A stretch of DNA of 64,000 bases from JAOXRU01 sp965247735 (lineage in GTDB: Bacteria > Bacteroidota > Bacteroidia > Flavobacteriales > Flavobacteriaceae): positions 496,001 through 560,000 of the forward strand of contig CBDFHN010000002.1 in NCBI GenBank assembly GCA_965247735.1, written 5' to 3'. Shown one piece after another: positions 35,995 to 45,094 of the stretch. Made by a program: the position numbers and the translations under genes. The notes beneath the pieces are model-generated. The model was not told the origin of the DNA and made no database searches. It was given only the letters and a program-made list of their open reading frames with translations. How positions within the stretch are numbered: position 1 is the stretch's first letter; each line of letters opens with the position of its first letter.

Positions 35995-37299
35995 ATGTAT
36001 CTTATGCCTATTAAAATGCATAAAAATACTATGACACTAGCAAAAAAAGAGAAAACCCCAATACATATGATAATACTGCTAATTTTAGCAGGAGAATCTA
36101 TTTTTATCCTTCCTTTTGTATTAGCTCGTGTTTTTAGACCAACGGTTTTAGATGTATTTCAATTGACTAATTTAGAATTAGGAAACTGCTTTTCTATTTA
36201 TGGCATTGTTGCATTTGCTTCTTATATCTGGGGAGGCACACTTGCAGATAGATTTAAACCTAGGATATTAATTGCAATAGCACTTTTTTTAACTGCACTT
36301 GGCGGGCTCTACATGGCAACGTACCCAAGCTATACCATGATGAAAGTTTTATTTGGTTATTGGGGATTTACTACCATCTTTTTGTTTTGGGGTGCTATGA
36401 TCAAAGCAACACGTGTTTGGGGAGGTACTAGTAAACAAGGAAAAGCATTTGGCTTTCTTGAAGGTGGTCGTGGAATGGTAGCTGCTTCTATGGGTGGACT
36501 AGGAGTGCTTATATTTTCATTACTTATCGATACCGATTTGTCAGAAGTAAGCTTAGCAGAACGGCAATACGCCTTTCACTATGTTATTCTGTCTACATCC
36601 CTTATTGTAGCTATAGTTGGAGTTTTGGTTTTAGTTTTTATGAAGACCAATACTGAAACAACTGATACTACAAGCAGTCAAAATAAGCACAACTCGCTTG
36701 CTAATATTATTACCGTACTCAAAATACCATCGGTATGGTTACTTATGGCTATTATTCTTTGTGCATATGTTGGCTATAAACTTACCGACATTTTTTCGCT
36801 CTATGCAAACGAAGTAATGTTATACAATGAAATTGAAGCTGCCAAGGTAGGTGCATTTTTGCTTTATATGCGGCCTATTGTATGTGTAAGTATTGGTCTA
36901 CTAGCAGATAAATCTAAGGCCTCTATATGGATGGTTTTTGGATTCCTAATGATGCTTATAGGAGCTTTACTGTTTGCCTTTGGATGGCTTACTCCACAAT
37001 TGAGCACCTTCTTTTTCCTATCCATAATAATTGTTGCCATAGGAACCTATGCCGTTAGAACTTTATATTTTGCTGCTATGCAAGAAGGACATATCCCACT
37101 TGCCATTACAGGTACTGCTGTTGGTGTAATCTCATTGGTTGGTTATACTCCCGATATTTTTGTAGGTCCAGCAATGGGTTATCTGCTAGATAATTCTCCA
37201 GGTGAATTGGGACACCAACATGTATTTATTATGCTTGCCATTTTTTCGGCACTAGGCCTTCTTGCTTCTGTTGTCTTTTATAAGAAAAACATCAAATAG
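35995..37299 (+). CDS. MFS transporter
   Basis: Twelve hydrophobic segments of a major facilitator protein; GGTLADRFKPRILI after helix 2 is the classic MFS loop motif, and a second instance follows helix 8 (GLLADKSKASIW). The second half contains GTYAVRTLYFAAMQEGHIP. The best resemblance is to the organophosphate/sugar-acid branch (UhpC/YihN-like), but the substrate is not predictable. Three in-frame ATGs (35995, 36016, 36031) could start it; the last is 10 residues before the first helix. It may follow the lipoprotein at 35006 in a transcript. Confidence 0.85.
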   Translation: MYLMPIKMHKNTMTLAKKEKTPIHMIILLILAGESIFILPFVLARVFRPTVLDVFQLTNLELGNCFSIYGIVAFASYIWGGTLADRFKPRILIAIALFLTALGGLYMATYPSYTMMKVLFGYWGFTTIFLFWGAMIKATRVWGGTSKQGKAFGFLEGGRGMVAASMGGLGVLIFSLLIDTDLSEVSLAERQYAFHYVILSTSLIVAIVGVLVLVFMKTNTETTDTTSSQNKHNSLANIITVLKIPSVWLLMAIILCAYVGYKLTDIFSLYANEVMLYNEIEAAKVGAFLLYMRPIVCVSIGLLADKSKASIWMVFGFLMMLIGALLFAFGWLTPQLSTFFFLSIIIVAIGTYAVRTLYFAAMQEGHIPLAITGTAVGVISLVGYTPDIFVGPAMGYLLDNSPGELGHQHVFIMLAIFSALGLLASVVFYKKNIK

Positions 37300-37396
37300 C
37301 AAATGATTTTAGTTTTATTTTTTTTTAGCAATGACCCGAGCAAAGCGAACAGATCAATTCCTATATATTTAAATAACAGGGATTGAATAAAAAAAT

Positions 37397-37453
37397 GAAA
37401 ATGACTATTTATTTAGGCCCCTATTGCAACACTACATTAAAAATAGTATTTTC
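37397..37453 (+). repeat. Inverted repeat before the ABC-ATPase gene
   Basis: Arms GAAAATGACTATTT (37397-37410) and AAATAGTATTTTC (37441-37453) pair apart from one bulged base. The hairpin ends 21 bases before the ATG at 37474 and has no T-run, so a leader structure or operator is more likely than a terminator. Confidence 0.55.
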
Positions 37454-37473
37454 ACCTCTTATATTGATATCTG

Positions 37474-38142
37474 ATGATTATAGCAAAAAACATTAATAAA
37501 TATTATGGAGATTTACATGTTTTAAAAAATGTAGATCTTAACATTAAAAAAGGAGAAATTATAGCTATAGTCGGAGCTTCAGGAGCAGGAAAAACTACAT
37601 TGCTACAAATACTTGGTACTCTAGATCAAGCAAATACTAGTGATAATTATTCCTTACATATAAACAGTCAAAAAGTAAATAGTTTATCTGATAAGCAATT
37701 GGCGAAATTTAGAAACGAGCACATTGGTTTTATCTTTCAGTTTCACCAACTTTTACCAGAATTTACAGCATTAGAAAACATCTGTATTCCAGCCTATATC
37801 AAAAAACAAAAAAAAGAAGAAACAGAGCCTAGAGCTAAAGAATTATTAGATTTTTTAGGCTTATCGCATCGGTATCATCACAAACCAAGTGAGCTTTCTG
37901 GGGGAGAACAACAACGTGTTGCTGTTGCAAGAGCTTTAATGAACAAACCAGCCATAATTTTTGCTGATGAGCCTAGTGGAAATTTAGATTCTGAAAGCGC
38001 TGATAAACTACATCAGTTATTCTTTGATCTTCGTGACAAATATGGACAAACTTTTGTTATTGTTACACACAATAATGAACTAGCAGATATGGCAGATCGC
38101 AAGCTTATTATGGTAGATGGACATATTTCAAATCAAAACTAA
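37474..38142 (+). CDS. LolD-like ABC transporter ATP-binding protein
   Basis: All ABC motifs are present: Walker A VGASGAGKTT (~34-43), Q-loop region FIFQFHQLLPEFTALEN, signature LSGGEQQRVAVARALMNKP, Walker B AIIFADEPSGNLD and the H-loop VIVTHNNELA. The LPEFTALEN and SGNLDS segments place it in the LolD/FtsE/MacB class, which works with permeases that extract lipoproteins or pump peptides. No permease is in the neighbourhood; the stop codon is followed directly by the ATG of a CPBP protease. The partner permease must lie elsewhere. Confidence 0.88.
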   Translation: MIIAKNINKYYGDLHVLKNVDLNIKKGEIIAIVGASGAGKTTLLQILGTLDQANTSDNYSLHINSQKVNSLSDKQLAKFRNEHIGFIFQFHQLLPEFTALENICIPAYIKKQKKEETEPRAKELLDFLGLSHRYHHKPSELSGGEQQRVAVARALMNKPAIIFADEPSGNLDSESADKLHQLFFDLRDKYGQTFVIVTHNNELADMADRKLIMVDGHISNQN

Positions 38143-38697
38143 ATGATAACAGAACTCCTTCAGTATCTCAAACATCCTTTTTATCAAAAAGATGACAATA
38201 CCGAATTTAAATACAGAATTACAATTTTTGTTAAACTCTTAGTACTATCATTATGCTCTAGTCTGCTATTAGGTATGGTATTGAGCGGAATAGAAGCCTT
38301 AGGATTGATTGATCTGGGTGAACATGCTCTAGAAACTATTTTTAAGGAACATTCCCCCTTAATGGTCTTTTTTCTAGCAGTAATTTTAGCACCGCTATTA
38401 GAAGAGCTTATATTTAGAGGGCCATTAAGTTTTTTTAAAAACAGTACCTATTTCAATTATTTCTTTTACCTGCTAGTGCTCTTATTTGGATTGGTACATC
38501 TTTCCAATTTTAAAAATCCTACAGAATTATTACTGTGGACTCCATTATTAATAGCTCCACAACTAGCAATCGGATGTGTTTTAGGTTTTATTCGTGTTCG
38601 TTTTGGACTACTATGGTCTATGGCATTGCATGCAGCCTACAATTGTATACTTATGACACCAGTATTAATACTACATAGTTTAGGGGTAGAATTATGA
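38143..38697 (+). CDS. CPBP family intramembrane metalloprotease
   Basis: Starts at the base after the ABC-ATPase stop, so the two are translated together. Six hydrophobic segments hold the CPBP motifs: EELIFRGPLSFF (Glu87, Glu88 and Arg92), LFGLVHLSN (His) and MALHAAYN (His). The family includes Rce1-type CAAX proteases and bacteriocin-processing or self-immunity proteases. Fusion in an operon with a LolD-like ATPase suggests a role in processing a protein or peptide exported by the ABC system, but this is an inference. Confidence 0.85.
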   Translation: MITELLQYLKHPFYQKDDNTEFKYRITIFVKLLVLSLCSSLLLGMVLSGIEALGLIDLGEHALETIFKEHSPLMVFFLAVILAPLLEELIFRGPLSFFKNSTYFNYFFYLLVLLFGLVHLSNFKNPTELLLWTPLLIAPQLAIGCVLGFIRVRFGLLWSMALHAAYNCILMTPVLILHSLGVEL

Positions 38698-38785
38698 AAC
38701 ATCCATTAACAAAGGGTTCTACACTCAAGAAGAGGGCTAATAAGGATGTACCATGTGACCGGTTTAATAAAATAGAAATAGACAC

Positions 38786-39550
38786 ATGAAGCATGAAGAA
38801 CTTAAAGAGTTTTTAGACAGTAAGGTTGTCCAGTATAATAATCCGGATTTTATTGGTTCTGATCCCATTCAAATACCACATCAATTTTCTAAAAAAGAAG
38901 ATATTGAAATTGCTGGTTTTTTGGCTGCGACAATAGCCTGGGGAAATCGCAAGAGCATTATTACCAATGCTACAAAAATGATGCAACTACTAGACTATTC
39001 TCCTCATGATTTTATAATAAACCATCAAGAAAGCGATTTTAAATCTTTTGAAGGTTTTGTACACCGCACATTCAATAGTATCGATTTTTCTGTCTTTATA
39101 AAAGCGTTAGCTAATATTTACAACAATCATGGCGGATTAGAAGCTGTTTTTAAAAAACATCAAGAAGGAGATTCTTTACAATCCGCAATAGCAGGTTTTA
39201 AAACCACTTTTTTTGAAGTTCCACATCCTATTCGAAGCCAAAAGCATCTTTCAAATCCATTAAAAGGATCTGCAGCAAAACGTATTAATATGTTTTTACG
39301 CTGGATGGTCAGAAACGATAATAAGGGCGTAGATTTTGGAATTTGGAAAACGCTAACACCAGCAATGCTTTCTTGTCCTTTGGATGTGCATTCTGGAAAT
39401 GTAGCCAGAAAACTAGGCATTCTTAATCGCAAACAAAACGATGCAAAAGCCCTTAAAGAACTAGATATTGCCTTACGAAAATTAGATGCTACTGATCCTG
39501 TTAAATATGATTTTGCCTTATTTGGCCTTGGCGTCTTTGAGAAATTTTAA
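38786..39550 (+). CDS. TIGR02757 (DUF2400) family protein
   Basis: The protein matches the Bacteroidetes/spirochaete family TIGR02757: SDPIQIPHQFSKKEDIEIAG, AATIAWGNRKSIITNATKMM, NMFLRWMVRNDNKGVDFGIW and LDVHSGNVARKLGILNRKQN. The helix-rich layout and the terminal DPVKYDFALFGLGV resemble helix-hairpin-helix glycosylases, but no catalytic function has been established. The length of 254 is normal. It follows the CPBP gene after 88 bases. Confidence 0.88.
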   Translation: MKHEELKEFLDSKVVQYNNPDFIGSDPIQIPHQFSKKEDIEIAGFLAATIAWGNRKSIITNATKMMQLLDYSPHDFIINHQESDFKSFEGFVHRTFNSIDFSVFIKALANIYNNHGGLEAVFKKHQEGDSLQSAIAGFKTTFFEVPHPIRSQKHLSNPLKGSAAKRINMFLRWMVRNDNKGVDFGIWKTLTPAMLSCPLDVHSGNVARKLGILNRKQNDAKALKELDIALRKLDATDPVKYDFALFGLGVFEKF

Positions 39551-39562
39551 TGCCGTTGCTTG

Positions 39563-40333
39563 TTATTTGTAAAATTCTTCAAGTGCTATAATTATCTTCT
39601 TTACATTACCCTTATAAAATCCAGCACTATTTATGCAATTTACTTCCATTATTTTCCAACCATCATAGGTCAAAACAATATCCATTACATAAGCATCTGC
39701 TACATTGTATAATTCTGCCATACTTTTAGCAAAATCTAATCCATCTATAGCAACATTTTCTTCAAATTCAGCTGCTTCATGAAATCGATAATAAGAACTG
39801 GTGACCACTTTTTTTCCAACAACCCAAACTCTTGCTTCTTTAATTAATAAATGTGGTTCTGATACTTGAATTATAGTTGATTTATTAAATCTTTTATTTT
39901 TAGAATCATTCAAATTATTGTACACAAAATCATTCCATTCCCATTTATTAAATACCTTTCCTGTAAATATTTTTGCATCCTTACTAGGCTTAATAAATAA
40001 ACTCGAATTCTTGCTCCAATTAATTTTATCACCTAATCTACATAAATAACTTCCATGATTTATCACATTAATTCCATATCCTTTAGCATAATACACAAAC
40101 TCGTGATTATTCCCATAAAATGAGCCAGGAATCCAATTAAAATCGGTAGCGACTTTGGCTAGTTTAACCGAGCCATAAACAAAAACATCCTTCCTATCCG
40201 TAGTTATATCAAACTCATTGCTATTTGCCTTAAATTCGATGCTTTCATATTCAAGTCTCAATTCATTTAATACCTTAAAAATTTCATCGTAACTCGGATC
40301 TTTAAATACATTTTTTTGAACTATATAATACAT
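39563..40333 (-). CDS. ATP-grasp protein of the R2K class
   Basis: The C-terminal half is an ATP-grasp fold: FIKPSKDAKIFTGKVFNKWE (ATP-binding strand), then RVWVVGKKVVTSSYYR, and AYVMDIVLTYDGWKIMEVNC with the Asp and Glu-Asn that bind magnesium. The family (R2K) is predicted to ligate amino acids or peptides and is frequent near phage and conflict genes. Base composition is more AT-rich than the neighbours, and the gene is convergent with TIGR02757 by 12 bases. The upstream region (40334-41047) holds only pseudogenes, so the gene is probably a recent arrival. Confidence 0.75.
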   Translation of the reverse strand: MYYIVQKNVFKDPSYDEIFKVLNELRLEYESIEFKANSNEFDITTDRKDVFVYGSVKLAKVATDFNWIPGSFYGNNHEFVYYAKGYGINVINHGSYLCRLGDKINWSKNSSLFIKPSKDAKIFTGKVFNKWEWNDFVYNNLNDSKNKRFNKSTIIQVSEPHLLIKEARVWVVGKKVVTSSYYRFHEAAEFEENVAIDGLDFAKSMAELYNVADAYVMDIVLTYDGWKIMEVNCINSAGFYKGNVKKIIIALEEFYK

Positions 40334-40491
40334 TTTTTTTATCCCTTAATATTTTTTTTTGGAGTATGAACAACAGAAACTACCCACAAACCCTATTTTT
40401 TTTTACTAAAGATACCTAACTAATAGAAAACAGACCTATATCGAGTCGTTTTATTTATGTGAATTTTGTGAGTAGTGCCTCTAAGCATTTT

Positions 40492-40602
40492 TTACTTCAG
40501 CATGTTTTTTAGTTTAGTACCAATCTCATCGGAGTAATTTTCCATAGCCTCTAAATGACCTTTTTAATGCTAAACAATTCTTTGGGTTCATTTGCATTAT
40601 TT
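40492..40602 (-). pseudogene. C-terminal remnant of an unknown gene, frameshifted
   Basis: On the minus strand ANEPKELFSIK is followed, one base out of frame at a run of five A, by KGHLEAMENYSDEIGTKLKN and MLK-stop. Together they read like a coherent C-terminal ~35 residues with a helical heptad look. I do not recognise the family. It lies directly behind the Crp remnant. Confidence 0.45.
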
Positions 40603-40987
40603 TTCAAAATTCTTGTATTTATAATAGCATTCTTCCATTGATAAGTGCGTTAAATTAACAAAAACACAAGGTTCAAGGGCTTGAATATAAAATTTTGAAG
40701 GTTTTTGTTATAAATGCACTGTAATCAGATGCATAAGTATTTTCTTTGATAAAGGAAATAGTTATCTCCTTTCCACTTTCATCTATATAATAGCTTCTTA
40801 ATAATCCACTATAAACAAATCCCATACTTGGTTGAGCTTCTCCAGCATTTAAATAATACTTTTTAGTTTCTAGTTTAGTAACGGTAACTTTACTAACTAT
40901 AAAACACAATTCCTCTGGTGTTAAATTTGGATAAATATCTAGTAGTGATTTTGTATAGGATTCAATGGCTTTTTTTATGGTCTTCAT
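40597..40987 (-). pseudogene. Crp/Fnr-family regulator remnant (frameshift, no HTH)
   Basis: From ATG 40987 (MKTIKKAIESYTKSLLDIYP) the cyclic-nucleotide-binding-like domain is readable: YYLNAGEAQPSMGFVYSGLL, RSYYIDESGKEITISFIKEN. After FITK the frame breaks at a run of five A and ends in a stop at 40673; one base fewer continues as KPSKFYIQALEPCVFVNLTH and MEECYYKYKNFEK, up to 40597. The C-terminal helix-turn-helix that should follow is absent. The gene is therefore both frameshifted and truncated. It could start at 41047, but the extra 20 residues have no counterpart in the family. Confidence 0.7.
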
Positions 40988-41047
40988 TCTTTTGATTTCA
41001 GTTTTTGTATTAGATAAAAGAATCTCGGCTAGGGGTAACATATCCAA

Positions 41048-41389
41048 AAAGACAGAAATGGTAGGTTCATCATATAGTTAACATTTTTATTATTGCGCCT
41101 ATTTTTCAAATATCCCTAGTCATAACCTCATACTTTACTGTCCTCTCCTAAAAGTACTGAACTTCGTTATAAACACCAAGTCATGCATTAATTATAAGTT
41201 TTGTTGACTAAACTTAAAGCAACATAACTATTTGCTATGCTTCTAGTTAAATCACTATTGCAATAATCTTGCATCATTTTATCCTATTTAAGCAATACAA
41301 CTGTTAAATTAACCAAATTTTAACAAGTTACATCCAATCAACTCTAACCATAATGTACTACTTTTATGGCTATAACTAAACCGCTAATT
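41048..41389. other. Gap upstream of the S10 peptidase
   Basis: About 340 AT-rich bases without a gene. TACTTTTA at 41359-41366 fits the -7 box except for the last base; if used, transcription starts ~41373, which favours ATG 41390 over 41366 for the peptidase. Confidence 0.45.
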
Positions 41390-42880
41390 ATGAACAAAAC
41401 TACAATTACTACATTATTGGTATTGTTAGTAGGTACACTAACTTTTGCACAAAGCAGAAAAATACCTATAGACACAACTGTTGTAACCAACCATACCGTA
41501 ACTATTACGGGAAAAAAAATCACCTATAAGGCTACTACGGGAATGCAACCAGTATGGGATAAAAAAGGAGATGCAGTTGCATCTTTATATTATACCTATT
41601 ATACTAGAACTGGTGTTAGCAACCGTGCCAATCGCCCATTAGTAATGTCTTTTAATGGTGGACCAGGATCTGCTTCTGTTTGGATGCATATTGCATATAC
41701 TGGACCTAAAGTTTTAAAAATAGACGACGAAGGGTATCCAATACAACCTTACGGAATTAAAGAAAACCCACATTCTATTTTAGATATTGCCGATATTGTA
41801 TACATAAATCCTGTAAACACTGGATATTCTAGAATTATTGAAAAGGGAGATAAAAAAGTAGATCGTAAAAAATTCTTCGGGATTAATGCAGACATCAAAT
41901 ACCTTGCAGAATGGTTAAATACTTTTGTAACCCGTAACAATAGATGGAAATCACCAAAATATATTATTGGAGAAAGTTATGGAGGTACTCGTGTTATGGG
42001 ACTTGCTCATGAACTTCAAAATAGCCAATGGATGTATTTAAATGGAGTTATTATGGTTTCTCCAGCAGATTATAAAGTATTACGTACAGGAGGTCCTGTA
42101 GCAGAATCGCTAAACTTACCTTACTATACTGCTGCTGCATGGCATCACAAAGTATTAGATCCTAAATTACAAGGCAAAGATTTACTGGAAATACTTCCAG
42201 AAGCAGAAAATTTTGCCATAAATACATTAATACCTGCAATAGCAAAAGGTGGTTTTATAAGTGCTAGCGAAAAAAGTGCTGTTGCGAAAAAAATGGCTTA
42301 CTATTCTGGAATAAGCGAAAAAGTAGTCTTACAACACAACCTTAGAGTACCAACCGGCTATTTCTGGAAAGAATTGCTACGTGATAAAACAGGACAAACT
42401 ATAGGACGTTTAGATTCTAGATACCTAGGTATCGATAAAAAAGAAGCAGGAAACAGCCCAGATTATAGTGCAGAACTTACCTCTTGGTTGCACTCTTTTA
42501 CACCAGCAATAAACTACTATTTAAGAGAACACCTAAACTTTAAAACAGATGTAAAATACAATATGTTTGGCTCTGTACATCCTTGGGATAATACCAGAAA
42601 TAATGTTAGAGATAACCTGCGTTTGGCAATGGCACAAAATCCATATTTAAACGTATTGGTACAGTCTGGGTATTATGATGGTGCAACTACATATTTTGCG
42701 GCAAAATATACCATGAATCAGATAGACCCAAGTGGTAAAATGAAAGATCGTTTCACTTTTAAAGGATATAGAAGCGGGCATATGATGTACTTGCGTAGTG
42801 AAGACCTTAAAAAATCTAATGACGATCTAAGAGCATTTATAAAAAATAGCGCTGCTAATGGAAAAGCAGCAAAATATTAA
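41390..42880 (+). CDS. Serine carboxypeptidase-like peptidase (S10 family), secreted
   Basis: A Sec signal peptide (MNKTTITTLLVLLVGTLTFA) leads to a mature enzyme that should act in the periplasm or outside. The alpha/beta-hydrolase triad can be placed: Ser196 in YIIGESYGGTRV, Asp in SGYYDGATTY and His464 in SGHMMY. The oxyanion motif FNGGPGSASVWMH is intact, as in carboxypeptidase Y. S10 enzymes remove C-terminal residues at acid pH. I took ATG 41390, because the ATG at 41366 adds eight residues before the signal. Length 496. Confidence 0.9.
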   Translation: MNKTTITTLLVLLVGTLTFAQSRKIPIDTTVVTNHTVTITGKKITYKATTGMQPVWDKKGDAVASLYYTYYTRTGVSNRANRPLVMSFNGGPGSASVWMHIAYTGPKVLKIDDEGYPIQPYGIKENPHSILDIADIVYINPVNTGYSRIIEKGDKKVDRKKFFGINADIKYLAEWLNTFVTRNNRWKSPKYIIGESYGGTRVMGLAHELQNSQWMYLNGVIMVSPADYKVLRTGGPVAESLNLPYYTAAAWHHKVLDPKLQGKDLLEILPEAENFAINTLIPAIAKGGFISASEKSAVAKKMAYYSGISEKVVLQHNLRVPTGYFWKELLRDKTGQTIGRLDSRYLGIDKKEAGNSPDYSAELTSWLHSFTPAINYYLREHLNFKTDVKYNMFGSVHPWDNTRNNVRDNLRLAMAQNPYLNVLVQSGYYDGATTYFAAKYTMNQIDPSGKMKDRFTFKGYRSGHMMYLRSEDLKKSNDDLRAFIKNSAANGKAAKY

Positions 42881-42962
42881 TACCATTTGATTTGGTATAA
42901 CTCATAGTTTCAATAGTGCAATTAGTTGCATAGAAGCTAATTATTAAGTGTTATTATATTCT

Positions 42963-42994
42963 AATCCCGGGCTAGTCTCGGGATTTTTTTATTT
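42963..42994 (+). terminator. Terminator after the S10 peptidase
   Basis: AATCCCG / CGGGATT stem around GGCTAGTCT and seven T, 82 bases after the stop. Confidence 0.75.
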
Positions 42995-43013
42995 GGGTGT
43001 GTCTGTTCCAGAC

Positions 43014-43071
43014 CAAGCTTTCGGCAGTCGCTTCTTGCACTTCGTAAAAACTCAGGCTAAGAGAGCTTCAA
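43014..43071 (-). repeat. Dispersed GAAGCGACTGC repeat, copy a
   Basis: On the minus strand it reads GTTGAAGCTCTCT, ~20 variable bases, then AAGAAGCGACTGCCGAAAGC. The same order occurs in the opposite orientation at 61855-61908. It is far more G+C-rich than the surroundings. No gene is carried. Confidence 0.75.
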
Positions 43072-43183
43072 CAAAGCCTCAATCTTTCACACAAAAAGCA
43101 ACACAGATAAGAAAACAAATAAACCAATTAAGATTTTAAAATCAATACGCAATTTTAGTATCTTTAGCGAATAAACACTCGGA

Positions 43184-45094
43184 ATGATTTTTAAATATCC
43201 TGAACTCCTTTGGGCACTATTATTACTTATAATCCCAATTTTAATTCATCTTTTTCAATTAAGACGTTTTAAGAAAACAGCATTTACAAATGTAAATCTT
43301 TTAAAAAAAATCAATCTACAGACACGTAAAAGCTCTAGCCTTAAAAAATGGTTGTTATTAGCAACAAGAATGTTGGTATATGCCGCAATAATAATTGCCT
43401 TTGCACAACCTTTTCTTCCAAAATCAGATTCTAGTTTAAAACCAAAAGAGCTGGTTATCTATTTAGATAACTCTTTTAGTATGCAAGCACCATCCACACA
43501 AGGATCGCTCTTGGTAAAAGCCATTCAAGACTTAGTACAAAATATAGAAGAGAAAAAAGAGTTTTCACTCTTTACCAATACCAAAACCTATAAAAAAACA
43601 ACCATAACCGCAATACAAAACGAACTTTTAAAAAACTCCTATCACAACAAACAACTCAGTTATGATGAAATTCTTCTAAAAGGAAAATCACTATTTAGTT
43701 CTAGTTTAGAAACGCAAAAAGATTTAGTTATTATCTCCGATTTTCAAGAACGTTTTAAGTATAATAAAAACAGAGATAGTACCATTAATACTAAACTGGT
43801 AAAATTAAGCCCAAAAACAGTTACCAATACCAGCTTAGACAGTATCTATATTTCTAAAGAAAACTCAGAAAACATAGAACTTACTGCAGAACTAGCGACA
43901 TCATCAGAACTCTCTACAGTTCCAATTACAGTATATAATAATGCAACCTTATTAACAAAAGCATCAGCGTTATTTAAAGACAATAAAGCAAAAGTAAGTT
44001 TTACAATACCAGCAAACTCAGAAATAAATGGAAGCATTGCTATTTCAGATAATGGCTTGCAATACGATAATACCCTTTATTTTAACGCTAATAAAAAGGA
44101 AAAAATAAATGTCCTTGCCATTGGAGAAAATGACTACCGCTTTTTATCTCGGATTTTTACTGAAGATGAGTTTGAATATTCCAGCGTTAAGCTCAAAGAA
44201 GTTAATTATAGTATTATTCCAAAGCAACACACTATTATTCTTCATGAAATAGATGAAATTCCAAATTCATTAATTGCAACTTTAAAAAGTTTCAGTACCA
44301 ATGGAGGAAACATTATTATTATTCCTTCCAATGCTATACATCACAAAAACTATAATGCGTTGTCGGCCGCTTTAGGTTTTTCTTCCTTTACAGGTTTAGA
44401 AAACACAAAATTAGATATTACAACCATCAATTTTAACCATCCTATTTTTACTGATGTTTTTGAAAAACAAGTTTCAAATTTTCAATACCCAAAGGTAAAC
44501 TCATATCATACCAACAGTGCTAAGAGTAATAGTATCTTAAATTATCAGAACGGAAATTCATTCCTTTTTAATGCCAATAATACCTATGTATTTACAGCGG
44601 CTTTAAATGCAGAAAATAGCAACTTTAAAAATTCACCTTTAATAGTACCGCTATTTTACAATATCGCAAAACACAGTTTGCAAACTGGAGACTTGTATAA
44701 AATAAGCAATACTCCTACTGTTGTGGATATCAATACGAGCTTAAAAACAGACGAAATCATTAAAATTAAAAGAGATAGCATTCAGTTTATTCCATTGCAA
44801 CAATCATTTAACAATAAAGTTCGGCTAAATTTTGCTTCAGATTTTTCTGAAGAAGGTATTTTTGAAATTAGAAATGCAACCGAGGTTTTAGAAAAAATAA
44901 GTTTTAACCATCCTAGAGTAGAAAGTAAACTGATATATAGCAATTTAGATTCCGAGACCACCTATACAAGTGTTAGTAATTTATTAGAAAAAATAAAATC
45001 CGATACTAAAATTGATGCCCTTTGGAAATGGTTTGCTATTTTTGCATTGCTTTTTTTAACCATAGAAATGCTCATCTTAAAATTGTTTAAATGA
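43184..45094 (+). CDS. BatA-domain protein with von Willebrand A-like core
   Basis: The N-terminus is the BatA (aerotolerance regulator) domain: FKYPELLWALLLLIIPILIH and FQLRRFKKTAFTNVNLLKKI, two membrane helices flanking LQTRKSSSLKKWLLLATRML. The von Willebrand A fold follows, with the metal-site pattern DNSFS (Asp95, Ser97, Ser99). A third helix (WFAIFALLFLTIEMLIL) ends the protein, so the domain faces the periplasm between helices. The size of 636 fits. In other Bacteroidetes it co-occurs with MoxR/Bat genes, but here it heads an operon with a dihydroorotase-like gene whose ATG overlaps its stop by four bases. Confidence 0.88.
   Translation: MIFKYPELLWALLLLIIPILIHLFQLRRFKKTAFTNVNLLKKINLQTRKSSSLKKWLLLATRMLVYAAIIIAFAQPFLPKSDSSLKPKELVIYLDNSFSMQAPSTQGSLLVKAIQDLVQNIEEKKEFSLFTNTKTYKKTTITAIQNELLKNSYHNKQLSYDEILLKGKSLFSSSLETQKDLVIISDFQERFKYNKNRDSTINTKLVKLSPKTVTNTSLDSIYISKENSENIELTAELATSSELSTVPITVYNNATLLTKASALFKDNKAKVSFTIPANSEINGSIAISDNGLQYDNTLYFNANKKEKINVLAIGENDYRFLSRIFTEDEFEYSSVKLKEVNYSIIPKQHTIILHEIDEIPNSLIATLKSFSTNGGNIIIIPSNAIHHKNYNALSAALGFSSFTGLENTKLDITTINFNHPIFTDVFEKQVSNFQYPKVNSYHTNSAKSNSILNYQNGNSFLFNANNTYVFTAALNAENSNFKNSPLIVPLFYNIAKHSLQTGDLYKISNTPTVVDINTSLKTDEIIKIKRDSIQFIPLQQSFNNKVRLNFASDFSEEGIFEIRNATEVLEKISFNHPRVESKLIYSNLDSETTYTSVSNLLEKIKSDTKIDALWKWFAIFALLFLTIEMLILKLFK

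Noticed and set aside
42948..43139. 63-residue open frame after the S10 peptidase
   Set aside because: It runs through a terminator and a dispersed repeat; no start context or conserved motif.
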